From Rhizobium lusitanum (lineage in GTDB: Bacteria; Pseudomonadota; Alphaproteobacteria; Rhizobiales; Rhizobiaceae): 64,000 nt of DNA. Numbering within the stretch: the stretch's first letter is position 1; every line of letters begins with the position of its first letter. A model generated the notes under the pieces. It did no database searches. It was not told where the DNA came from and saw only the letters and a program-made list of their open reading frames with translations. Shown here piece by piece: positions 28,374 to 38,611 of the stretch. A program made the translations under genes and the position numbers. Location of the stretch: NCBI RefSeq assembly GCF_014189535.1, contig NZ_CP050308.1, forward strand, positions 806,001-870,000. The letters run 5' to 3'.

Positions 28374-28508
28374 TCGGCCCGGGACTCCTCCTCCTACCCG
28401 GATCGAACCAGAACGGTAGAGCCCGCTTGAGCACTCCTCCACACGCTCGCGGGCAAGATCGGTCAAATACCGATCAGCAAGGCGGTGCTTCGGCACCGCC
28501 TTTTGCGT
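28374..28508 (+). ncRNA. Probable small RNA with two anti-Shine-Dalgarno loops
   Basis: Four consecutive hairpins are visible. First, TCGGCCCGGG (28374-28383) pairs with CCCGGATCGA (28397-28406) with one mismatch and exposes ACTCCTCCTCCTA. Second, GCCCGC-TT-GAGC (28421-28432) pairs with GCTC-GCGGGC (28445-28454) and exposes ACTCCTCCACAC. Third, GATCGGT (28457-28463) pairs with ACCGATC (28469-28475). Fourth is a terminator at 28481-28504. Loops carrying CUCCUCC are the hallmark of alphaproteobacterial trans-acting RNAs of the alpha-r14 and CcsR types, which pair with ribosome sites. The 5' end is not known, and it may be processed from the upstream small-ORF mRNA. Confidence 0.7.
28479..28506 (+). 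terminator. Rho-independent terminator of small RNA
   Basis: GGCGGTGC and GCACCGCC pair around a stable TTCG tetraloop, followed by TTTTGCGTTTT. It is the last hairpin of the putative small RNA. Confidence 0.88.
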
Positions 28509-28574
28509 TTTAAGGGCCATACTAAAGTCTCCTCTCCCCGCCCCTTCGACAAGCTCAGGAGCGGGGCGAAGGAT

Positions 28575-29453
28575 TTAGGGCCGGTCGAGATGAATGGTGA
28601 CCCAGCCGTTGCGCCAGATGGTGCGGACATGCCGCATCTTCGCACCATTATAGGCGGCCAGCACTTTCCAGCGTTGTGTGGCAAGGATGCCCGAGAGAAT
28701 GACCGAGCCGCCGGGGGCAAGATGAGCGACCAGCTGCGGCGCCATTTTGATCAGCGGCCGGGCCAGGATATTGGCGATAATCAGGTCGAAAGGCCCATGG
28801 CGGGAAAAGGCCGTGGAATGAAAGCCAGGTGCTGTTTCCAGGGCGATGCCAGACGCAATGCCGTTGCGGCGGACATTCTCGCGGGCGACACGGACGGCGA
28901 TCGGATCGATATCGGTGGCAAGAACCGGGATATTGCGCAGCTTGCGCACGCCGATCGCCAGCACACCGCTGCCTGTGCCGAGATCGAGCGCATTGCGCAC
29001 CCGCCGGCTGGCAAGCACCGTCTCGATCGTCTCCAGGCAGCCCGCCGTCGTGCCGTGATGGCCGGTCCCGAAGGCTTGGCCGGCATCGATCTCGATGGCG
29101 ATATCGCTCGAGCCGATCTTGTCGCGGTCGTGGGAACCATGCACCAGAAAGCGCCCGGCGCGGACCGGCTTCAGGCCTTCCAGCGACTTGGCGATCCAAT
29201 CGACATCGGGAATGACTTCCTTTTCGACGACAAGCTCGGGAAATGTCGGCTTCAGCAAAGCTGCAAAGCGCGCGCGCACGTCGTCTTCATCATCCGCGTA
29301 GAGATAGATAGACGCTTCCCAGATGTCCTTCTTCTCATCGATCTCGCTGGTCGCGATCGGTAATTCTTCGTCTTCGAATACCGGCGTCATCAGATCGAGA
29401 ACCAGTTCGGCCTTTTTCTCGGTCGTCGTCACGTAAAGGCGGATTTCACTCAA
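28575..29453 (-). CDS. prmA: Ribosomal protein L11 methyltransferase
   Basis: About 292 residues. The C-terminal half is a class I methyltransferase with the SAM motif DLGTGSGVLAIG near residue 160, the FGTGHHGTT segment just before it, and the NILARPL motif; the N-terminal half is the L11-recognition domain. The enzyme trimethylates lysines and the N-terminus of L11. The best start is TTG at 29453, giving SEIRLYVTTTE, with AGAGAG seven bases upstream; a further upstream codon at 29495 would overlap the monooxygenase gene. It lies 20 bases after that gene on the same strand. Confidence 0.92.
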   Translation of the reverse strand: MSEIRLYVTTTEKKAELVLDLMTPVFEDEELPIATSEIDEKKDIWEASIYLYADDEDDVRARFAALLKPTFPELVVEKEVIPDVDWIAKSLEGLKPVRAGRFLVHGSHDRDKIGSSDIAIEIDAGQAFGTGHHGTTAGCLETIETVLASRRVRNALDLGTGSGVLAIGVRKLRNIPVLATDIDPIAVRVARENVRRNGIASGIALETAPGFHSTAFSRHGPFDLIIANILARPLIKMAPQLVAHLAPGGSVILSGILATQRWKVLAAYNGAKMRHVRTIWRNGWVTIHLDRP

Positions 29454-29473
29454 CTCTTCGCTCTCTCTTGTTC

Positions 29474-30622
29474 TTACTCGGCCCAGTCGATCCAAGGCGG
29501 CTTCGGCGTATCGTAGCCGGCGACATTGTAAAGCAGCCTGCGCCGCGCCGGCCCGAAACGCAAAAACAGCGGCGCGAGCAGATTGCGCACCGCGATCGCC
29601 AGCGCATTTTCCATGGTGATCAAGCGGGTCAGACCATAGGTCTGCTTCAGCACCTGTTTCACGGCTGGAATTCTGAGGGCCGAATACTCCTCTTCGCGCC
29701 CTTCCGCAATGAGCCAGGCAAGCCAGCAGGCATCCTCTATACCAAGATTCATACCCCGAGCCCCTGCCGGAGAATGAATATGAGCCGCGTCGCCCGCCAG
29801 GAACACATTGCCCTTGGCCATCGGCTCGACGTGGCGGAAATGAATGCGGAACTGCGAGACCCAGATCTTCTCGGCAACCGCCTCCGGATGAACGATGCGG
29901 CTTTCAAAATCCTCCCGCGTCGAGATATAGCGCAGGACATCGGAAGATACCGGCAGACGCCCGATCATGCCGGGATCACAAAGGGTGATCTCAACGAAAT
30001 GCGAGTCCACCGGTTTGGCATAGCGAAAATCGGCAATATAGAAATAAGCCTCCAACGCCTCACCGGGAAAACCGGCGCCAAGCGCCTTGCGCACAGCGGA
30101 ATGCGCCCCGTCGGCACCGATCAGTATATCGGGACGAACAGCTTCCGTGCCGCCATCGGCGCGTCGCAGCGTCACTTCCGGCTTCCAGGTATTGGTGATC
30201 GGATCCGCGACGACAGCAGTCTGCCATTCCGGCGCAATGCCGTAAGCGGCGAGCGCCTCGATCAGTAACCGCTCGGTCGCGCCCTGCGCCAGAACGTGCA
30301 TGGCGCCAAAGCGCCCCGGCACCTGCCGCGTATCGACATCGGCCAGGACTTTCGCTCCGGAGCGGATACGAAAATGCATGATCGGCTGGGCAGCCGTGAC
30401 AATGCGCTCGGCAACGCCGGAAGGTGAAAGCAGCGTCAATGTGCGGGCATTGATGCCGAGAGCCCGGCTCTCTTTCAGGGGCGTCGGCCCCTGGCCATCA
30501 TCGATAATGCGAGGCGCAAAGCCGCGGTGGGCCAATTCCAGCGCTGCGGTCAGACCAGCTGGTCCCGCACCCGCAATCAGAATGGACTTGGATTTCCTCT
30601 CTCCCCCGGCGCTATCTCCCAT
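29474..30622 (-). CDS. FAD-dependent monooxygenase, aromatic hydroxylase type
   Basis: 382 residues of a group A flavin monooxygenase. The FAD dinucleotide fold is near the start (LIAGAGPAGLTAALELAHRG), the DG motif is PDILIGADGAHSAVRKALG near residue 170, and the GD motif is GNVFLAGDAAHIHSPAGARGMN near 275. Such enzymes hydroxylate aromatic or polyketide compounds with NAD(P)H and oxygen. The substrate is unknown. It lies between sco and prmA on the same strand with short gaps, so the three may share a transcript. Confidence 0.87.
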   Translation of the reverse strand: MGDSAGGERKSKSILIAGAGPAGLTAALELAHRGFAPRIIDDGQGPTPLKESRALGINARTLTLLSPSGVAERIVTAAQPIMHFRIRSGAKVLADVDTRQVPGRFGAMHVLAQGATERLLIEALAAYGIAPEWQTAVVADPITNTWKPEVTLRRADGGTEAVRPDILIGADGAHSAVRKALGAGFPGEALEAYFYIADFRYAKPVDSHFVEITLCDPGMIGRLPVSSDVLRYISTREDFESRIVHPEAVAEKIWVSQFRIHFRHVEPMAKGNVFLAGDAAHIHSPAGARGMNLGIEDACWLAWLIAEGREEEYSALRIPAVKQVLKQTYGLTRLITMENALAIAVRNLLAPLFLRFGPARRRLLYNVAGYDTPKPPWIDWAE

Positions 30623-30629
30623 AGGCGCC

Positions 30630-31232
30630 CTATCCCTTCTTGATCAGGTTCTCCAGCTTCTTGACCGCAATATCCGGATCCTCCTGATAGGCGATCGTGC
30701 CGGCGAAACGGCCAGAGGCATCGAGGAGGAAGACCGAGGCGGTATGGTCCATGGTATAATCGCCGTTCGGATCCTTCTCGTCGAGCGGAACCTTCTTGGC
30801 GTAGACCCGGAAGCCCTTGACCATGTCTATCACCTTGGCGGGGTCGCCGGAAATGCCGGTGATGCGGTTCGAGACGTTGGACACATACTGGTTCATGATC
30901 GCGGGCGTATCGCGCTCGGGATCGACGGTGACGAAATAGGCGTTGAGCTTGGTACCGTCAGGATCGACCTTCTGCATCCAGCCGTTCATTTCAAACAGCG
31001 TGGTCGGGCAGACATCAGGGCAATGCGTATAGCCGAAGAACAGCGCCGTCGGCCTTCCGCGAAAAGCCTGCTCGCTGACCGGCTGGCCATTCTGCGCCGT
31101 GAGCGTGAACGGCACCCCGTAAGGCCCTTCGGCCGCCGCCTCCGGCGATTTGTTGACCCCGAAAGTCAACCATCCCAGCACTCCCGCCATGATCAACACG
31201 GCCACCCAGACAACAATTCGCACGGTTTTCAT
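30630..31232 (-). CDS. SCO1/SenC family copper chaperone
   Basis: 200 residues with an N-terminal membrane anchor (residues 4-22) and a periplasmic thioredoxin-like domain. The copper site is visible as CPDVCP with the later histidine in MDHTASV. SCO proteins deliver copper or act as thiol reductants for the Cu-A centre of cytochrome oxidase. The ATG at 31232 has GGGGAAGAAG upstream and was chosen over a start 20 codons earlier. No cytochrome oxidase genes are nearby. Confidence 0.92.
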   Translation of the reverse strand: MKTVRIVVWVAVLIMAGVLGWLTFGVNKSPEAAAEGPYGVPFTLTAQNGQPVSEQAFRGRPTALFFGYTHCPDVCPTTLFEMNGWMQKVDPDGTKLNAYFVTVDPERDTPAIMNQYVSNVSNRITGISGDPAKVIDMVKGFRVYAKKVPLDEKDPNGDYTMDHTASVFLLDASGRFAGTIAYQEDPDIAVKKLENLIKKG

Positions 31233-31611
31233 CAATGCTTCTTCCCCACCACGCCCGGCGACAACTCGGTATGCGAGACGGCGGGCGATCATTGCCCGGG
31301 TGTAACGGGTTGAATCGGACGACGCAATTCAAGAAGATGTTTTCGAACGTCCCGAAATCGCGCCCGCGTTAAAGCTATCCTAATCAGTTCGCGCCAACAT
31401 CAAAATCCTGTAGGCGAAGTCAGATTCGCCAACCGCGAGACCCGCGGCAAATCCATTTTCGTTCAGAAGGGCATGACGCCCGCCGAAGCAGCCAGTCGCC
31501 TTTCGAGCGCCCAAGCCTTCGGATGCTGTAGCAGCCTTCAATTGCTTCAGCCGATCCCCTTGTAATCGCCACCGCCGCCTGCCGCCGGCGCCAAACGGGA
31601 AGTCCTCGACC
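31233..31611. other. Divergent intergenic region, sco/cheW
   Basis: No gene or strong repeat is seen in these 379 bases. Promoters for the sco-monooxygenase-prmA unit and for cheW should lie here, but no box stands out. Confidence 0.3.
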
Positions 31612-32076
31612 ATGACGAATGCCATCAAACAATCGGGCGCCTATCTGGAGATTGTCTCCTTCCATCTGGGCGGCCAGGAATTCTGCATCGACATCATGGC
31701 CATCCGCGAAATCCGCGGTTGGGCGCCAGTGACGCCGATGCCGCATACGCCGCCCTATGTACTCGGCCTCATCAACCTGCGTGGCGCGGTGATCCCGGTC
31801 ATCGACATGGCCTGCCGTCTTGGCATGAAGATGACCGAGCCGTCCGAGCGCTCAGCCATCATCGTCACCGACATCGCCGGCAAGCTCGTCGGCCTGCTGG
31901 TCGAACAGGTGTCCGACATGATGACCATCAAGAGCGAAGACCTTCAGCCGGCGCCGGAAATCATTCCGGAAACACAGCGGGCTTTCTGCCGCGGTATCGT
32001 AGCGCGGGAAAAGACGATGGTTTGCTTCCTCAACCTCGACACGGTCATCGCCGAGCAGTTGGCGCAGGCAGCCTGA
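31612..32076 (+). CDS. cheW: Chemotaxis coupling protein CheW
   Basis: 154 residues forming one CheW domain: LEIVSFHLGGQEFCIDIMAIREI, the LGLINLRGAVIPVIDM segment near residue 58, and VGLLVEQVSDMMTI near 95. CheW links chemoreceptors to the CheA kinase at the cell pole. No other chemotaxis gene is in the window, so it is an orphan copy. A 30-base perfect palindrome follows the stop codon. Confidence 0.93.
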   Translation: MTNAIKQSGAYLEIVSFHLGGQEFCIDIMAIREIRGWAPVTPMPHTPPYVLGLINLRGAVIPVIDMACRLGMKMTEPSERSAIIVTDIAGKLVGLLVEQVSDMMTIKSEDLQPAPEIIPETQRAFCRGIVAREKTMVCFLNLDTVIAEQLAQAA

Positions 32077-32100
32077 TCTGGGAAAATAGCTCCAACCAAA

Positions 32101-32130
32101 ATCGCCCTGAAGCAGCTGCTTCAGGGCGAT
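32101..32130 (+). terminator. Perfect 30-bp palindrome after cheW
   Basis: ATCGCCCTGAAGCAG is followed directly by its complement. A second hairpin, CGTCGGC (32147-32153) with GCCGACG (32163-32169), lies just downstream. Together they probably end cheW transcription in this convergent interval (32077-32340), although the T tracts are poor. Confidence 0.65.
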
Positions 32131-32340
32131 CATGTTATTAAACCGACGTCGGCAGGGGTGCAGCCGACGCGGGCGGATCATGCAGGCCGTGAACAGATGG
32201 AAGTGGCACTCCCACGTTCGTCCATAAAATTGCACTAAAATGACGCAATGCGGAAGCATTTAAGTGGGTTTAGCAACCAAAAGGCTAAACTTTTTTGGTA
32301 CAATCCCCCTTATGGTTGTTCGAGCGGTATCCAGGCAATC

Positions 32341-32835
32341 TCAATTGGGCTTGCCATTCTTCCAGGACACCGTCTGACCGAACAACGGGATAGTGGAAAT
32401 CGCCATCTTCGCCGAGCCGTTGGTCAATTCGCGCGAATGAATGAGATAGATCAGCGTATCGTTCTTCTTGTCGTAGATCCGGGTGACCACCAGCTTCTTC
32501 CAGATCAGCGACAACCCGGCACGAAACACCTCCTCGCCGCCTTGCGACAAGTCAATGTCCCCGATCGAGATCGGCCCGGTCTGGCGGCAGGCAATGGAAT
32601 TATTGGAGGGATCCTCGAACCAGTTGCCTTTTCTCAGCCGGTCGATGACGCTGCGGTCGAAATAGGTGACGTGGCAGGTGACCCCTGTGACGCCCGGATC
32701 AGGCACGGCATCGACCAGAATATCATTGCCGGTCCAGTCCACCCCGACCTTGCCGACGACCTCGGCGGATGCGGAAACAGGTGCCAGCGCCAGAAACAAG
32801 GCGGCAATGGCGGCATGCAATTTCAAAGACGTCAT
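32341..32835 (-). CDS. creA: CreA family periplasmic protein
   Basis: 164 residues with a signal peptide (cleavage after ASA near residue 23) and the CreA domain: VGKVGVDWTGNDILVDAVPDP, GVTCHVTYFDRS, DPSNNSIACRQTGP. Two cysteines could form a disulfide. The family is widespread and its function is not established. GGAGG lies upstream of the ATG at 32835; a TTG one codon earlier is less likely. Confidence 0.9.
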   Translation of the reverse strand: MTSLKLHAAIAALFLALAPVSASAEVVGKVGVDWTGNDILVDAVPDPGVTGVTCHVTYFDRSVIDRLRKGNWFEDPSNNSIACRQTGPISIGDIDLSQGGEEVFRAGLSLIWKKLVVTRIYDKKNDTLIYLIHSRELTNGSAKMAISTIPLFGQTVSWKNGKPN

Positions 32836-32934
32836 CAATCATCCTCCGACATGCGCCGCCGAGAGTTCAAGCGGCATTGCTAAAGTAAGTTAGCACTCGG
32901 GGGATGCAAGAGGCGTCGAGGAGCCATCGGCTAC

Positions 32935-32991
32935 GCTCGTGGTTCGAGACTCCATAACGCCGCCTGGGCGACAAAGCCTCGAACCGCGAGC
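32935..32991. repeat. Inverted repeat between creA and the SRPBCC gene
   Basis: The arms 32935-32951 (GCTCGTGGTTCGAGACT) and 32975-32991 (AGCCTCGAACCGCGAGC) match at 15 of 17 positions when paired. It resembles dispersed rhizobial palindromes with a GGTTCGAG core. Confidence 0.5.
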
Positions 32992-33003
32992 AGCGCCGCG
33001 AAT

Positions 33004-33447
33004 CTATTTACCAGACAACACGATCTCTCCGGTTTCCAGCAGCGATTTGAGATTGGAGAGGATTTTCGGCCAGCCGCCCGAAACCGCGCCGATGAACTTG
33101 GCATTCTCCCGCTCCATCGTGTGGGTAACTGTGAGTTTCACCGCATCGCCTGCGGGCTCGATGTCCATCACGCATAGAGACCAGCCCTCGGCCTTCATCT
33201 CGGGCATGAATTCATTGCGCCATTTGATGACGAGGCGCTTTGGCGGCTCGAACTCCGCGATCTCGCCGGTATCGGCGACCCGGCCGTCCGCAAAGACGAT
33301 CTTCCATGGCGAGCCGACTTTCCAGTCAGTCACATGCGTCGCATCGAACCAGTATTTCTTGATGAACTCCGGCGTGGTCAGCGCCGACCAGAGTTTTTCC
33401 GGCGTGGTGCGGATATAGGTGACGTATACGAAATTGCTGCCAGTCAT
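33004..33447 (-). CDS. SRPBCC (AHSA1-like) domain protein
   Basis: 147 residues matching the activator-of-Hsp90-ATPase-like START-fold family (FVYVTYIRTTPEKLWSALT, HVTDWKVGSPW, RLVIKWRN, GGWPKILSNLKSLLETG). These proteins have a hydrophobic ligand pocket and mostly unknown ligands. GGAGGAGAAAGATC precedes the ATG at 33447. It lies 46 bases downstream of an ArsR-type regulator on the same strand, a common pairing in soil bacteria, so the regulator probably controls both. Confidence 0.88.
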   Translation of the reverse strand: MTGSNFVYVTYIRTTPEKLWSALTTPEFIKKYWFDATHVTDWKVGSPWKIVFADGRVADTGEIAEFEPPKRLVIKWRNEFMPEMKAEGWSLCVMDIEPAGDAVKLTVTHTMERENAKFIGAVSGGWPKILSNLKSLLETGEIVLSGK

Positions 33448-33493
33448 GATCTTTCTCCTCCTGTTGGTTGGGATCTCCGCTGTCGCCTCGCTG

Positions 33494-33817
33494 CTATTGG
33501 CCGCCCTCACCCTCGAGCGCCTTCTTGAGAGCGGAAAGAGCGGTGAGCTGCCGGCGCTCGAACTTGTTGATCCAGCGCTCGGCAATATCGTTGATCGGAA
33601 CGGGATTGATGAAATGCAGCTTCTCCCGGCCTTGTCGCTGCGCGGAGACAAGATTTGCCTCCTCCAGGATGGCAAGATGCTTCGCCACCGCCTGCCGTGT
33701 CATCTCCAGCCCCTGGCAAAGTTCGCCGAGCGTCTGGCCGTTTTGCTCGTACAACCGGTCCAGCAATTGCCGCCGGCTCGCATCCGCCAAAGCTCGAAAG
33801 ACCGCGTCATCGCTCAT
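33494..33817 (-). CDS. ArsR family transcriptional regulator
   Basis: 107 residues of a winged-helix repressor: FRALADASRRQLLDRLYEQ, LGELCQGLEMTRQAVAKHLAIL recognition helix, REKLHFINPVPI wing. It lacks the metal-binding cysteine motif of true arsenic sensors, placing it with the non-metal group paired with SRPBCC proteins. The ATG at 33817 has no ribosome site, so it may be translated from a leaderless or very short leader. Two inverted repeats upstream look like operators. Confidence 0.9.
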   Translation of the reverse strand: MSDDAVFRALADASRRQLLDRLYEQNGQTLGELCQGLEMTRQAVAKHLAILEEANLVSAQRQGREKLHFINPVPINDIAERWINKFERRQLTALSALKKALEGEGGQ

Positions 33818-33828
33818 GTTAAATATGA

Positions 33829-33876
33829 AACCATTTGGTTGCCTGTTGGAGATCTTATAAGCAACTGTTTGGTTGC
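33829..33876 (-). promoter_or_regulatory. Putative ArsR operator pair
   Basis: AACCATTTGGTT (33829-33840) is an inverted repeat of AACCA/TGGTT, and GCAACTGTTTGGTTGC (33861-33876) contains CAAC/GTTG arms. On the coding strand both read GCAACCAAA-like, spaced 36 bases start to start, just upstream of the regulator start. This fits autoregulation. Confidence 0.55.
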
Positions 33877-34116
33877 ATGTCAAGCACCACGATGAAAAGC
33901 CACCGTCGGCAATCCTGTTGACTTCGGAGCAAAAGCGCTGGAAGCTTCCGGCATGATCGCAAACCGCGCCACCATGATGCATATTCTCACCACCTCACCC
34001 CTTGCAGGGCGAGTGGAAGCTGCATTGCGTTAAGCTGACAGCGATCCCCTTCAACCCTGCCGAGGCGAGCAGGGTTTGAAGTCCTTGCTCTCCTCCCGAA
34101 CATCAAGGAGAGCCAA

Positions 34117-34653
34117 ATGAATTCAGAACAGGAAGATCCAGACCAGCGACGACCGCAAAAGGCCGTTGGAGTGGAGATTCGCGCCGCAAGTCCGTCCGAC
34201 GCCGAAGGCATAGCCCTCATCGCCAACCTGCCCGGCTTTCGCGCCGGCACGTTACGCCTGCCCTTTCAGAACATCGAAGAGACGCGGCGATGGCTGGAAA
34301 AGCCCTCCCCTACCTCGATCAGCCTCGTCGCGGTCGTCGCCGGACAGGTCGTCGGCAATGCCGGTCTGCGCCGCCATTCCGGTCGGCAGATCCACATCGG
34401 CAACCTCGGCATGGGCGTCCACGACAATTTCGTCGGCCGGGGCATAGGCTCGGCACTGCTCGCCGCCCTGATCGACACCGCCGACAACTGGCTGGCGATC
34501 AAACGGTTGGAGCTGACCGTCTATGTCGACAATGAGCCCGCGATCCGACTCTACGAGAAATTCGGATTCGAGACTGAGGGAAGGCTCAAGGCCTTTGCGT
34601 TTCGTAACGGCGAGTATGTGGACGCGTTCACAATGGCACGCATCAGGATGTAA
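34117..34653 (+). CDS. GNAT family N-acetyltransferase
   Basis: 178 residues with a GNAT fold. The acetyl-CoA loop is NFVGRGIGSALLAALIDTAD (motif A, R/Q-x-x-G-x-G) near residue 107, and motif B is AIRLYEKFGFETEGRLKAFAFRNGEYVDA near 145. Similar YhhY/RimL-like proteins acetylate amino acids or peptides; the substrate here is unknown. AAGGAGAG gives a strong ribosome site. A hairpin at 34048-34081 (CTTCAA...TTGAAG arms with one bulge) lies in its leader. Confidence 0.88.
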   Translation: MNSEQEDPDQRRPQKAVGVEIRAASPSDAEGIALIANLPGFRAGTLRLPFQNIEETRRWLEKPSPTSISLVAVVAGQVVGNAGLRRHSGRQIHIGNLGMGVHDNFVGRGIGSALLAALIDTADNWLAIKRLELTVYVDNEPAIRLYEKFGFETEGRLKAFAFRNGEYVDAFTMARIRM

Positions 34654-34691
34654 ATGGCAACACGCAGCGGTCCACGGATCGCCGCCGCCGG

Positions 34692-36875
<2,184 letters not shown>

Positions 36876-36925
36876 TTAGTGAAAATTTGCGGAATGGGAA
36901 GTGCGTAGGATAAGGCTTGACGCTC

Positions 36926-38599
36926 TCAGCCGTTGCCCGCCAACAGCCGCTTGGCAGCCGCCCTTGCCTCCTCGGTAATCGATGCACCGGCAAGCATGCG
37001 GGCGATCTCCTCGGTGCGGTCCGTGGGCGCCATGGTGGCGACACGGGTAGAAATCTTCTCGGAACCGTCTGCGACCGGCCCCTTGGAGATCAACAGATGC
37101 GTGGCTGCGCGCGCCGCGACCTGCGGCGCATGGGTCACGGACAACACCTGCACGCGATCAGACAGCCGCTTGAGCCTCTGGCCAATCGCGTCAGCCACTG
37201 CGCCGCCAACACCGGTGTCGATTTCGTCGAAGACCAGGGTCGGAGCCGAGCCGCGATCGGCCAGCGCCACCTTCAGCGCCAGCAGGAAACGCGACAGCTC
37301 ACCACCGGACGCGACCTTAGTGATCGGCCCTGGCCGCGTGCCCGGATTGGTCTGTACATGAAACTCGATGACATCGATGCCCTCGGCCGTGGCGCCTTCG
37401 GCATCCGTGGTGATCTCCACCATGAAGCGCGCGCGTTCCAGCTTCAGCGCCGGCAATTCCGCCATGACAGCGGCGGCAAGCGCCTCGCCAGCATGATGAC
37501 GCTTGTCGGAGAGGCTGTGCGCGGCAGCATCATAGGCAGCCTTGGCTACAGCAAGCTCGGCATCCAGTCGCGCCAGTCGCTCTTCGCCGGCATCAAGATC
37601 GGCAAGATCGGCAATCATCTTTTCGGCCAGCGCCGGCAGTTCGGTCACCGGCACGGAATATTTGCGCGAGGCGGCGCGCAGCGCGAACAATCGCTCCTCG
37701 ACCCGCTCCAATTCACGCGGATCGTATTCTGTCTTGCGAAGGGCGGCCTCCACCTCCATCTGCGCATTGGAAAGCTGGTCCAGAGCCGCGTCAAGCAGGG
37801 CTACAGTGTCTTCTAGCAGACCCGGCGCCTCATGGCTCTTGCGCTCCAGCCGGCGCACCAGCGAGGCGATATGGGGCACCGGAGAGGCATTGCCGTTCAA
37901 GAACTCGGAGGCTTCGGCAATATCGCCGGCAATGCGCTCCGCTTTCATCATCCGCGCGCGGCGCTCGGCCAGATCGTCTTCTTCACCATCCTGCGGCGAC
38001 AGCTTCTCCAGCTCCTCGACCGCCGCGCGGATATAATCGGCTTCACGAGCGGCATTCTCCACCTGCTCGCGCTGCTTCCTGAGCGTCCGCTCGGTATCGC
38101 GCCAGACCTTGTAGAGCCGACCGACACCCTGCACGTCCTCGGTATTGCCGGCGAAAGCGTCGAGCAGCATGCGATGCGCATCGGTATCAACAAGGGCGCG
38201 GTCGTCATGCTGTCCATGAATTTCGACGAGAAGCTGGCCGGCCTGGCGCATCAGCTGAACGCTGAGCGGCTGATCATTGACGAAAGCTTTGGTGCGGCCG
38301 TCTGCGGATTGTGTGCGGCGGAAAATCAGGTCGCCATCGTCATCGATGCCGTTTTCGCGCAAGAGTTTGCGAGCGGCATGCTGCATGCCGACATCGAACA
38401 CCGCCGTCACCTGACCGCGGTCCTCGCCATGGCGCACAAGATCGCCGTCACCGCGCCCGCCAAGGGCCAGCGACAGACTATCAAGCAGGATGGATTTGCC
38501 CGCTCCGGTCTCGCCGGTAAGCACCGAGAGCCCGGTCTCGAAGGCAAGATCCAGCCGCTCGATCAAAACGATATCGCGGATCGAAAGCTGGATCAGCAT
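36926..38599 (-). CDS. recN: DNA repair protein RecN
   Basis: 557 residues of an SMC-like ATPase. Walker A is GETGAGKS (29-36), coiled-coil segments fill 160-370, and the ABC signature and Walker B lie near 450-480 (VASGGELSRFLLALK, PTLVFDEIDTGVGG). It acts in double-strand break repair with RecA. The gene follows bamD by 12 bases and is probably co-transcribed with it, an arrangement common in alphaproteobacteria. Confidence 0.96.
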   Translation of the reverse strand: MLIQLSIRDIVLIERLDLAFETGLSVLTGETGAGKSILLDSLSLALGGRGDGDLVRHGEDRGQVTAVFDVGMQHAARKLLRENGIDDDGDLIFRRTQSADGRTKAFVNDQPLSVQLMRQAGQLLVEIHGQHDDRALVDTDAHRMLLDAFAGNTEDVQGVGRLYKVWRDTERTLRKQREQVENAAREADYIRAAVEELEKLSPQDGEEDDLAERRARMMKAERIAGDIAEASEFLNGNASPVPHIASLVRRLERKSHEAPGLLEDTVALLDAALDQLSNAQMEVEAALRKTEYDPRELERVEERLFALRAASRKYSVPVTELPALAEKMIADLADLDAGEERLARLDAELAVAKAAYDAAAHSLSDKRHHAGEALAAAVMAELPALKLERARFMVEITTDAEGATAEGIDVIEFHVQTNPGTRPGPITKVASGGELSRFLLALKVALADRGSAPTLVFDEIDTGVGGAVADAIGQRLKRLSDRVQVLSVTHAPQVAARAATHLLISKGPVADGSEKISTRVATMAPTDRTEEIARMLAGASITEEARAAAKRLLAGNG

Positions 38600-38611
38600 G
38601 CGCGCTCAATC

